Below, piece after piece: positions 51,988 to 64,000 of a stretch of 64,000 nt of DNA. Position 1 is the first letter of the stretch, and every line of letters starts with the position of its first letter. A model generated the notes under the pieces. That model was not told the DNA's origin, did no database searches, and worked only from the letters and a program-made list of their open reading frames with translations. The DNA comes from Halocaridina rubra (lineage: Eukaryota; Arthropoda; Malacostraca; Decapoda; Atyidae), in assembly GCA_037179515.1 (NCBI GenBank), contig JAXCGZ010021071.1:21900-85899 (forward strand), given 5' to 3'. The position numbers and the translations under genes are program-made.

Positions 51988-52169
51988 TATTTAAAAAATA
52001 TGATTTACTTATATTATACCATTGGTATAGAGTGTCTATGGATGGTTGTGGAATGAGCTATGCCCTTTATCATTATTTCCTATGGAAAATGACTCGTTTT
52101 TCACGCGATTTCCCATTTACCTGTCACTTCTGAGAACCTGTATCTGCGTTATTCTGAGAACTAGGTGTA

Positions 52170-52890
52170 TATATATATTATTTTTCATGTACAACTCCTT
52201 AAGATATTATGAAAATTACGCAAAATTCATTCTTTAATGTTGCAAATGAAATATTATTTTTAATTGTATTTCTGCATACACAGAGACAAACTTTTTATAT
52301 TCTTTCAGATTCACTTTTTTTTATATAATTTTTGTTGAAACATCTTTAATATCTTTATCCCTTTGATATATTATAATTAAAAATTATTTTGAAAACTTAT
52401 CTAGAGTTAATTATTGTTAATTACTATCATTGTCAAGAAATTTATAATTACAATAGAGCTAATTAAGATAATCGTAATTTTGTTGATAGGAGTAGAGATA
52501 TTATCACATATGATTGTAGTATTTTGCTTTAATTTCATCAGAGGTGTGTGCTTCAACTCAACCCTCTGATTTATAGAAAGAGAAAAGATTGCCATAACAG
52601 ACAAGGATCTGTGTGCTTATTTCTCTAACGTCATTTGCAATGTTAAACAGAAAAAGAATGGATTTCTGTTTCAATATTTCTTTATTTGTACACCAAGTTA
52701 TTTAGTTTTTTATTCTTTTTTAGACTTAGAAAATTATTGCAGTTGCACTCTGTCCACTTGTATAGTTGGGCAGGAAGTCAAGTCATAAAAAAGGGCCCCA
52801 TAAGCAAAAATTATGTTTTTTTGAAGAAAAGTAAATTCTCTCTCTCTCGTCTTTTACCCTTTACATAATGAACACTGTTATTTCTTAAAG
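52170..52890 (+). mobile_element. Interior of the second LTR-type element, middle part (unit 1)
   Basis: Homologous to 25829-26600 of the first LTR element (catgtacaactccttaag, tgcatacacagagacaaac, gtgcttcaactcaaccctct, tgggcaggaagtcaagtcat). No ORF. It is followed by an RTE fragment that the first LTR element lacks. Confidence 0.65.
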
Positions 52891-52904
52891 TTGCAAAATT
52901 ATTT

Positions 52905-53880
52905 AGAGTCATTAAAAATATGTACTCTAAGTGCTCAACCAAAGTCAAGAGCCCGGTTCAAGACTCCAGATGGTTCGATGTCAACACAAGGTGAGACAAG
53001 GATATGTTTTATCCCCATTGATGTTCATCATTTTCATGGGCAAATGCATGAGAAACATTGGAGCAGGAGAGATCGAGGAGGAAACACTGGTATATGCGGA
53101 CGACGTGGCATATCGTAGCAAACAGTGTGACGTTGTTACAGGAAGTAGCAGAGAGATGGCATGAGAGTATGAACAGAAACGGAATGAAAATAACCGCGGG
53201 TCCAGGAAAAACAGAGTTCATGGTGGTGTCAAGGAGAGAGCATGATTGTGAGTTGAGTATGGGTGGAGAGCAAATAAGCAAGGTAAATAAGTATAAATAT
53301 CTAGGCGTGCACCTGGATGAGAGAAATAAGCAGGAAATGGACTTAAATGAGAGAATAAAGAAATATAATAACATTCTTGCAATGCTATACCCACTATTAA
53401 AGGAAAAGTCAATCCCAAGATTGTAAGACCACCATTTATACAATGATACTTCAACCTATATTAACATACTGTTGTGAAACTTGGGCATTAACTACCAAAA
53501 CAGAATCAATGATTCAAGCTGCAGAAATGACGGTATTGAGATTAATAAGGGGCGTTTCCAGAAGAGATAAACTGAAAAATGTGAAAATTGGAGAAGATGT
53601 GGGAGTGCGCCCTCTGTTGGAGTTCATAGAAAAAAGGAGACTGCAGTGGTTTGGTCACATCAAAAGAATGCCAGATGACAGATATCCAAAAATTTAAATT
53701 GGCAGCCACAAGAAAGGAGGCTAGTGGGGCGTCCGAGAAAGGGATGGCTGGATTGTGTGGACAGAACTCTAAAAAATAGAGGAACATCTGTGCACCAGCT
53801 GGAGGAGGAAAGACTATACGAAGACAGAAGTGAGTGGAGGTGCTTCATACATGGTCAGCCGAATGACGGAGAACTTCTAC
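52905..53880 (+). pseudogene. RTE-like LINE reverse transcriptase, 5'-truncated (unit 1)
   Basis: RTE-group RT from motif 4 onward: VRQGYVLSPLMFIIFM, catalytic LVYADDVA, KYKYLGVHLDERNKQEMDL, then the tail ILTYCCETWALTTK, RRLQWFGHIKRMPDDRY and GRPRKGWLDCVDRTLKNRGT. The WFGHxxRMPD and GRPRxRWLD signatures are typical of RTE/BovB-like C-termini. No endonuclease is present. Frame breaks occur after YADDVA, near 53425 and near 53695 (stop). It is probably transcriptionally dead. The unit 2 copy has different lesions plus the shared one near 53425. Confidence 0.8.
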
Positions 53881-54539
53881 TCAGGCATATGGTGAGAAAG
53901 GTGAGAAAGATTCATTTCAGATTCCTTTGCAAATTTGCTAGATGATAAATGTGCCATGACAATGTTTGTCACAATTATTTCAGCTTGGTCATGAAGAAGA
54001 GAGTGTAAACTCACAAGAAATGACAACAAGGGTGTCACACAGCCGTTTTCTGTATTTGAAAGAAACGAAGTTGATCCAGAAACCGAAGAGACAGGGGAGG
54101 AACAGCGCCTACACGCAAAACTACCCACAAAAGCTAGCCATTTGAAGTCCAGAAGACAGATATTGAGCAGTATTTTTGGGTAGGAAAAGGAAAGAGAGAA
54201 AAAGCGAAGATATTTAAGTACCTACCCGATCGTAAGTATGAATAGGAGAAAAAATATATAACTCCCCCCCCTGTCTCCTGAGGTAATTCTGTTGAATGGT
54301 CACTGGAAAAATTTAAATTTGAGTTAGTAGAAGAATATACACCTTGTTCCTTTATTCATGTTTTTTTAACAGCGAAATTGCAATAACGCCCTAAAAAAAT
54401 AATAGTAAAATAATACGAAATTCGTGAGTAACGCCCAAGGAAAAAATATTGGAAAAAAAAATTTTAATTTTAGGAAAAAATCGACCGCCTCAGAGGCACT
54501 TTTCCGCCATCCTCCTCCTATTCTACTGCTTAATGTGAT

Positions 54540-55010
54540 TGGATATTATGAATAAAATTGAAAAAAAGCATCAAGAACAAAACAGCAAACATATTTTCAA
54601 TATAATATCGTCATGGAAATAGCATGTGAGGGTGCATCAGCTGATACGGAAGTAGCAAAACGTTTGCCAATAGAGATTCGTTCTCCTGCATCCTACTCTA
54701 CTTCTACCGCTTATTGCGATCGGATATTATGAAGTATATTGAAAAAAGTATTAAGAACAAACAACAAACATATTTTCAATATAATATCGTCAGGAAAATA
54801 GCGGGTGAGGGTGCATCAGCTGATATGGAAGTAGCAAAACGTTTGCCAATAGAGGTTCGTTCTCCCGCATCCTACTCTTCTTCTACCACTTAATGCGATC
54901 GGATATTATGAAGAAAACTGAAAAAAAAAGCATTAAGAACAAACAGCAAATATATGTTTAATATAATATCATCAGGGAAATAGCGTGTGAGGGTACATCA
55001 GCTGATACGG
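54540..55010. repeat. 180 bp tandem repeat, nearly three units
   Basis: Same array as 49985-50470, with independent substitutions (for example gcgggtgagg for gcgtgtgagg). Confidence 0.85.
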
Positions 55011-55184
55011 AAGTGTGACAAAACATATGCATCCTCGTCCCCACTGCCACCATCAGTGTTGTCAGAACAGATGAATGAGGGAAATGATAAATATAAAAAA
55101 TATACATGTAAGCTGGCAAGTTATTTCAAGTATCTTAATGATGAAGTAGATTTATATTTTCATTACAGTACAACCATCTTGTAA
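54987..55184 (+). other. 65-codon ORF, homologue of 30177-30374
   Basis: MRVHQLIRKCDKTYASSSPL through YFHYSTTIL. The unit 1 counterpart is broken by the CR1 tail at 50471. Function unknown; it may be a decayed exon of the element's lost gene. Confidence 0.25.
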
Positions 55185-55194
55185 TTAATATATA

Positions 55195-57935
55195 CAGTGT
55201 TACCCTGGTTATTCGCGTTACTTGGTTCGCGTTCTCACTCTATCGCGTTTTTTTTTTTGGATAAATTATTATTTCATTTTATGGGTATACGCAAAAATAT
55301 TAAAATATTAAAAAAAAAAAAAAATGTTCAGTATTTTAATTTTTTTATTGGAAATGTAAATTTACGTTGCTTGCTGTTATGTATAATGTAAAGGGTGTTT
55401 TTTTAACAGTGCAAGGAGGGTTTATACAGTTTGTAAACAAAAAAATAATTGTAAATGAGTATGTGTCACGTCATCATCACCTCATTCATCGTAATTTTAT
55501 CTATCACTTTCATAAAAATTTACGTTGCGTGCTGTTATTTATAATGTAAAGGGTGTTTTTTTAACAGTGCAGGGAGGTTTTATACAGTTCGTAAACAAAA
55601 AAATAATTGTAAATGTGAATGTGTGTCACGTCATCATCACCTCATTCACCGTAATTTTATCTATCACTTTCATAAAAATTTACGTTGCTTGCTGTTATTT
55701 ATAATGTAAAGGGTGTTTTTTTAACAGTGCAGGGAGGGTTTATACAGTACGTAAACGAAAAAATAATTGTAAATGAGTATGCATGTCTCGTCATCATCAC
55801 CTCATTCACCATAATTTTATCTATCACTTTCATAAAAATTTACGTTGCTTGCTGTTATTTATAATGTAAAGGGTGTTTTTTTAACAGTGCAGGGAGGGTT
55901 TATACAGTACGTAAACGAAAAAATAATTGTAAATGAGTATGCATGTCACGTCATCATCATCACCTCATTCACCATAATTTTATCTATCACTTTCATAAAA
56001 ATTTACGTTGCTTGCTGTTATTTATAATGTAAAGGGTGTTTTTTTAACAGTGCAGGGAGGGTTTATACAGTACGTAAACGAAAAGTAATTGTATATGAGT
56101 ATGTATGTCACGTCATCATCACCTCATTCACCGTAATTTTATCTATCACTTTCATAAAAATTTACGTTGCTTGCTGTTATTTATAATGTAAAGGGTGTTT
56201 TTTTAACAGTGCAGGGAGGGTTTATACAGTTCGTAAACGAAAAAATACTTGTAAATGAGTATGTATGTCACGTAATCATCATCACATTCACGGTAAGTTT
56301 TCCTATCACTTTCATAAAAATTTACGTTGCTTGCTGTTATTTATAATGTAAAGGGTGTTTTTGTAACAGTGCAGGGAGGGTTTATACAGTACGTAAACGA
56401 AAATATAATTGTAAATGAGTATGCATGTCACGTCATCATCACCTCATTCACCGTAATTTTATCTATCACTTTCATAAAAATTTACGTTGCTTGCTGTTAT
56501 TTATAATGCAAGGGGTGTTTTTTAAACAGTGCAGGGAGGGTTTATACAGTACGTAAATGAAAAAATAATTGTAAATGAGTATGTATGTCACGTCATCACA
56601 TTCATGGTAAGTTTTCCTATCACTTTCATAAAAATTTACGTTGCTTGCTGTTATCTATAATGTTAAGGGTGTTTTTTTTAACAGTGCAGGGAGGGTTTAT
56701 ACAGTACGTAAACGAAAAAAATAATTGTAAATGAGTATGTATGTCACGTCATCATCACCTCATTCACCATAATTTTATCTATCACTTTCATAAAAATTTA
56801 CGTTGCTTGCTGTTATTTATAATGTAAAGGGTGTTTTTTTAACAGTGCAGGGAGGGTTTATACAGTACGTAAACGAAAAAATAATTGTAAATGAGTATGC
56901 ATGTCACGTCATCATCATCACCTCATTCACCATAATTTTATCTATCACTTTCATAAAAATTTACGTTGCTTGCTGTTATTTATAATGTAAAGGGTGTTTT
57001 TTTAACAGTGCAGGGAGGGTTTATACAGTACGTAAACGAAAAGTAATTGTATATGAGTATGTATGTCACGTCATCATCACTTCATTCACCGTAATTTTAT
57101 CTATCACTTTCATAAAAATTTACGTTGCTTGCTGTTATTTATAATGTAAAGGGTGTTTTTTTAACAGTGCAGGGAGGGTTTATACAGTTCGTAAACGAAA
57201 AAATAATTGTAAATGAGTATGTATGTCACGTAATCATCATCACATTCACGGTAAGTTTTCCTATCACTTTCATAAAAATTTACGTTGCTTGCTGTTATTT
57301 ATAATGTAAAGGGTGTTTTTTTAACAGTGCAGGGAGGGTTTATACAGTACGTAAACGAAAATATAATTGTAAATGAGTATGCATGTCACGTCATCATCAC
57401 CTCATTCACCGTAATTTTATCTATCACTTTCATAAAAATTTACGTTGCTTGCTGTTATTTATAATGCAAGGGGTGTTTTTTAAACAGTGCAGGGAGGGTT
57501 TATACAGTACGTAAATGAAAAAATAATTGTAAATGAGTATGTATGTCACGTCATCACATTCATGGTAAGTTTTCCTATCACTTTCATAAAAATTTACGTT
57601 GCTTGCTGTTATCTATAATGTTAAGGGTGTTTTTTTTAACAGTGCAGGGAGGGTTTATACAGTACGTAAACGAAAAAAATAATTGTAAATGAGTATGTAT
57701 GTCACGTCATCATCACATTCACGGTAAGATTTCCTATCACTTTCATATAAATTTACGCTTGCATGCTGTTATCTATGAAGTAAAGGGTGGTATGTTAATA
57801 CAGGGACAGTTTATACAGTGTAAACGTAAAAAATATTAAAATATCTATGTACATATAGGCTGATCATACTTCGCGGATTTCCTGGTTCGCGTTGGGTCCC
57901 GGAACCGAACTACTGCGATAAGTGAGGCAACACTG
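55195..57935 (+). mobile_element. Satellite-filled Tigger MITE (2741 bp), exact boundaries
   Basis: Starts cagtgttaccctggttattc (55195) and ends gataagtgaggcaacactg (57935), with TA at 55193-55194 and 57936-57937. Unit 1 has the empty site (tttaatatatatattaaaat around 50701-50720). The element has a C'-type TIR and AT-rich 5' stretch (to about 55350), about 15 satellite monomers, and a B-type TIR. It shows that this satellite can travel as transposon cargo. Confidence 0.9.
55350..57800. repeat. 160 bp satellite array with a 958 bp higher-order repeat
   Basis: Monomer landmarks recur about every 160 bp (for example aacagtgcaggg at 55724 and 55884). Rare variants recur 958 bp apart: gaaaagtaattgtatatgag at 56079 and 57037, and gtcatcacattcatggtaag at about 56591 and 57549. 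A six-monomer block is therefore duplicated, about 55745-56702 and 56703-57660, with only a few differences. Confidence 0.92.
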
Positions 57936-58068
57936 TATATTAAAATGTACCATACATTTGAAAATAAAAATATCCGCTTTATCTGGCAACACTGGCCACC
58001 ATGCACGTCCCATGCTAAGCCTATTGTCAACGGCATGATAGAGTGCATCAATTAACTCTATCAATATA

Positions 58069-58913
<845 letters not shown>

Positions 58914-59097
58914 GTTGCCAACGGCATCACAGAGTGCATTAATTCGTTTACTGTACAGTAAATTAATATCTTTTATACTGTACACTATTTGCATGTTAAT
59001 ATAAATAACTACAGGTCTTTCTGCTTTGTTATGTATTAAAATATGTTTTACTCATCTTATATCTTTGGTATAGTGTCTCTGGCCACCATGCACGTCC

Positions 59098-59284
59098 TGC
59101 TGCTGGCTAGTACAGTGGTAACGCGCTGGCTTCGCATTCACGAGGTCGAAAGATCGGTCCCCGTCCAAGACCGAGAGTTTAAGCTGTTTACTGGCAGGAA
59201 CTGCTGTGGGTGGACATCACAGTGGGGGTTGGGGCTTGTCCTGGCTGACGAATACCCATTGTAAAATGGAAATAAAGTTTATAG
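59098..59284 (+). mobile_element. tRNA-derived SINE
   Basis: The head (59098-59172) resembles a tRNA gene: ggctagtacagtggtaacg as an A-box region and a degraded B-box near gaggtcgaaagatcggtccc. The body (agtttaagctgtttactggc, tgggtggacatcacagtggg) ends in taaaatggaaataaagttta, an A-rich tail. Unit 1 lacks it: 50944-50995 reads from cacgtccca directly into gtgtaaacctgttgcc. Head mutations make Pol III activity doubtful. Confidence 0.7.
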
Positions 59285-59589
59285 TGTAAGCCTGTTGCCA
59301 ACGGCAAAATAGAATGCATTAAATTGTTTACTGTACAGTAATCTGTATATACTGTACACTATTTGCATGTTAATATAAATAACTACAGGTCTTTCTGCTT
59401 TGTTATGTACTTATAAAATATGTTTTACTTATCTTATACCATTGGTATAGCGTGTCTATGGACGGTTGTGGAACGAGCTATGCCCTTTATCATTGTTTCC
59501 AATGTAAAATGACTCGTTTTTTCACACGATTTCCCATTTACCCGTCACTTCTGAGAACCTATCTCAACGTTATTCTGAGAACTAGGGAT

Positions 59590-60344
59590 ATATATATATT
59601 ATTTTTCATGTACAACTCCTTAAGAGATTATGAAACTTGAGAAAAATTCATTCTTTAATGTTGCAAATGAAATATTATTTTCAATTTTATTACTGCATAC
59701 ACAGAGACAAACTTTTTATATTTTTTCAGATACTTTTTTTTTCATATTTTTTTGTGTTGAAACATCTTTAATATCTTTGTCCCTTTGATATATTATAATT
59801 AAAAATGATTTTGAAAAACTTACCTAGAGTTAATTATTGTTAATTACTATCACTGTCAAGAAATTCATAATTACAATTGAGCTAATTAAGATAATTGTAA
59901 CTTTGTTGATAGGAGTAGAGATATTATCACATATGATTGTAGTATTTTGCTTTAATTTCATCAGAGGTGTGTTGACTTATAGCGAGTGTGTGCTTCAACT
60001 CAATCCTCTGATTTATAGCAAGAGAAAAGATTGCCATAATAGACAAGGATCTGTGTGCTTATTTCTCTAACGTCATTTGCAATGTTAAACAGAAAAAGAA
60101 TGGATTTCTGCTTCGATGTTTCTTTATTTGTACACCAAGTTATTTTGCTTTTTATTCTTTTTTAGACTTAGAAAATGATTGCAGTTGCACTCTGTCCCCT
60201 TGTATAGTTGGACAGGAAGTCAAGTCATAAAAAAGGGCCCCATAAGCAAAAATTATGTTTTTTTTGAAGATAAGTACATTCTCTCTCTCTCTCGTCTTTT
60301 ACCCTTTACATAATGAAGACTGTTATATCTTAATGTTGCAAAAT
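59590..60344 (+). mobile_element. Interior of the second LTR-type element, middle part (unit 2)
   Basis: Duplicate of 52170-52890. It keeps a piece that unit 1 lost (gtgttgacttatagcgagtg near 59968), which the first LTR element also has at 26301-26330. Confidence 0.65.
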
Positions 60345-61319
60345 GATTTAGTCATTAAAAATATGTATTCTAAGTGCTCAACCAAAGTCAAGAGCCCGGT
60401 TCAAGACTCCAGATGGTTTGATGTCAACACAGGCGTGAGACAAGGATATGTTTTATCCCCATTGTTGTTCATCATTTTCATGGACAAATGCATGAGAAAC
60501 ATTGGAGCAGGAGAGATGGGGAGGAGACCCTGGTATATGCGGACGACGTGGCAATTGTAGCAAACAGCATGACGCTGTTAAAGGAAGTAGCAGAGATATG
60601 GCATGAGGGTATGAACAGAAGCGGAATGAAAATAAACGCGGGTCCAGGAAAAACAGAGTTCATGGTGGTGTCAAGGAGAGAGCATGATTGTGAGTTGAGT
60701 ATGGGTGGGGAGCAAATAAGCAAGGTAAATAAGTATAAATATCTAGGCGTGCACCTGGATGAGAGAAATAAGCAGGAGATGGACTTAAATGAGAGAATAA
60801 AGAAATATAATAACATTCTTGCAATGTTATACCCACTATTAAAGGAAAAGTCAATCCCAAGAGTGTAAGACCATCATTTATACAATGATACTTCAACCTA
60901 TATTAACATACACTTGTGAAACTTGGGCATTAACCACCAAAAGAGAATCAAAGATTCAAGCTGCAGAAATGAGGGTATTGAGATTAATAAGGGGCGTTAC
61001 CAGAAGAGATAAACTGAAAAATGTGAAAATTGGAGAAGATCTGGGAGTGAGCCCTCTGTTGGAGTTCATAGAAAAAAGGAGACTGCAGTGGTTTGGTCAC
61101 ATCAAAAGAATGCCAGATGACAGATATCCAAAAAGGTTCCTAGTTTGGCAGCCACAAGGAAGGAGGCCAGTGGGGCGTCCGAGAAAGAGATGGCTGGATT
61201 GTGTGGACAAAACTCTAAAAAATAGAGGAACATCCGTGCAACAGGTGGAGGAGGAAAGACTATACAAAGACAGAAGAGAGTGGAGGTGCTTCATACATGG
61301 TCAGCCGACTGACAGATAG
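60345..61319 (+). pseudogene. RTE-like LINE reverse transcriptase, 5'-truncated (unit 2)
   Basis: The better copy: NMYSKCSTKVKSPVQDSRWF and GVRQGYVLSPLLFIIFMDKC. The catalytic YADDVAIVANS has its Tyr-Ala-Asp-Asp box at 60536-60547. Then KYKYLGVHLDERNKQ, LQPILTYTCETWALTTKRES, RRLQWFGHIKRMPDDRYPKR, GRRPVGRPRKRWLDCVDKTL and REWRCFIHGQPTDR, with a stop at 61317. Two frameshifts only: near 60520 (before EETLVYADD) and near 60868 (after KSIPRV). The endonuclease and RT motifs 0-3 are missing. Confidence 0.82.
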
Positions 61320-61403
61320 AGAACTATCTACTCAGGCGTATGGTGATAAAGGTGAGAAAGATTCTATTTAGATGCCTTTGCAAATTTGCAAAATAATAAA
61401 TGT

Positions 61404-64000
<2,597 letters not shown>

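Larger units (their letters stand above)
49800..52167 (+). mobile_element. E-D element in unit 1
   Basis: Starts caccttgttccttttttcca after TA (49798-49799) and ends gagaactaggtg at 52167 before TA. It lies at the position of the TA tract of the first LTR element (25738). Its interior resembles the F element interior in reverse (180 bp tandem array, then ggccaccatgcacgtcccat and gttgccaacggcatgataga) although its ends differ. Later insertions: a CR1 tail (50471-50531) and a D-E element (51107-51987). Confidence 0.75.
43712..53952. repeat. Unit 1 of a direct tandem duplication
   Basis: It begins at gccatgacaatgtttgtcac (43712) and ends at aaatgt (53952), where the same gccatgacaatg starts again. 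Unit 1 is 10241 bp, of which 5742 bp is an F element absent from unit 2. Homologous order in both units: LTR-element segment, E-D element with 180 bp repeats, LTR-element segment, RTE fragment. Confidence 0.8.

Noticed and set aside
52905..53880. Host reverse-transcriptase-like gene
   Set aside because: 5'-truncated, with frameshifts, RTE-type C-terminal signatures and duplicate decay; a LINE remnant.
55350..57800. CRISPR-like array
   Set aside because: The 160 bp units are contiguous tandem monomers with no unique spacers, and the context is eukaryotic.
55367..57850. Short ORFs of about 60 codons repeated through the satellite arrays
   Set aside because: They repeat with the monomer period and end in the monomer; no sign of coding selection.
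59098..59172. Functional tRNA gene
   Set aside because: The B-box region is degraded and the sequence runs into a SINE body with an A-rich tail, so it is a retroposon head.

Overview
This window looks like intergenic DNA from a repeat-rich invertebrate genome. I find no host gene, rRNA or functional tRNA. Its content suggests a crustacean, probably a decapod: very long (TA)n tracts, (GA)n and (ATT)n runs, pogo/Tigger DNA transposons, CR1-like and RTE-like LINEs, and LTR elements with almost no coding capacity. The taxon is inferred from repeat style only.

Almost everything belongs to a few interacting repeat families. (1) Tigger-type DNA transposons: four degraded transposase copies (12036-13240 +, 13919-15709 -, 36745-38493 +, 39271-40918 -) form two tail-to-tail pairs that look like copies of one ancestral composite. 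(2) Many non-autonomous derivatives keep only Tigger-like ends. Their interiors are tandem arrays of a 160 or 168-169 bp satellite, apparently expanded from the 3' subterminal region, and/or a roughly 200 bp unit from the 5' subterminal region. (3) Two further TA-inserting element groups have ends CAGGTATACCTC ('F' elements) and CACCTAGTTC/CACCTTGTTC ('D-E' elements). (4) Two 4 kb CR1-like LINEs (5729-9695 and 44521-48514) carry ORF1 and an endonuclease-RT ORF2, both broken. (5) There are RTE-like and other LINE fragments, one tRNA-derived SINE, and ultrashort CR1 3' tails. (6) An LTR retrotransposon at 22725-29473 has two 753 bp LTRs, and a related element begins at 41563. Nearly every DNA-transposon end abuts a (TA)n tract.

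Layout. 1-5720: Tigger-derived MITEs, D-E remnants and a fold-back element. 5729-9695: CR1 copy 1. 10274-11413: second fold-back element. 11493-16477: Tigger pair 1. 17098-20636: a 3.5 kb palindrome of two MITEs. 20733-29571: a D-E element region split by the LTR retrotransposon. 29588-31269: F element. 31327-36115: inverted satellite MITEs. 36219-41562: Tigger pair 2. 41563 to at least 61580: a second LTR-type element containing a direct tandem duplication (43712-53952 and 53953-61403). 61701-64000: another MITE and a fold-back element that runs off the window.

The tandem duplication is the most informative structure. One unit holds the uninterrupted target for insertions present in the other, so several elements have precise boundaries, TA target duplications and a relative age order within this one sequence. 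All coding regions are decayed except a 204-codon gag-like ORF at 23571-24185 and a few short open fragments. No operon-like or cooperating gene set is present; the relationships are nesting, trans-dependence and duplication.
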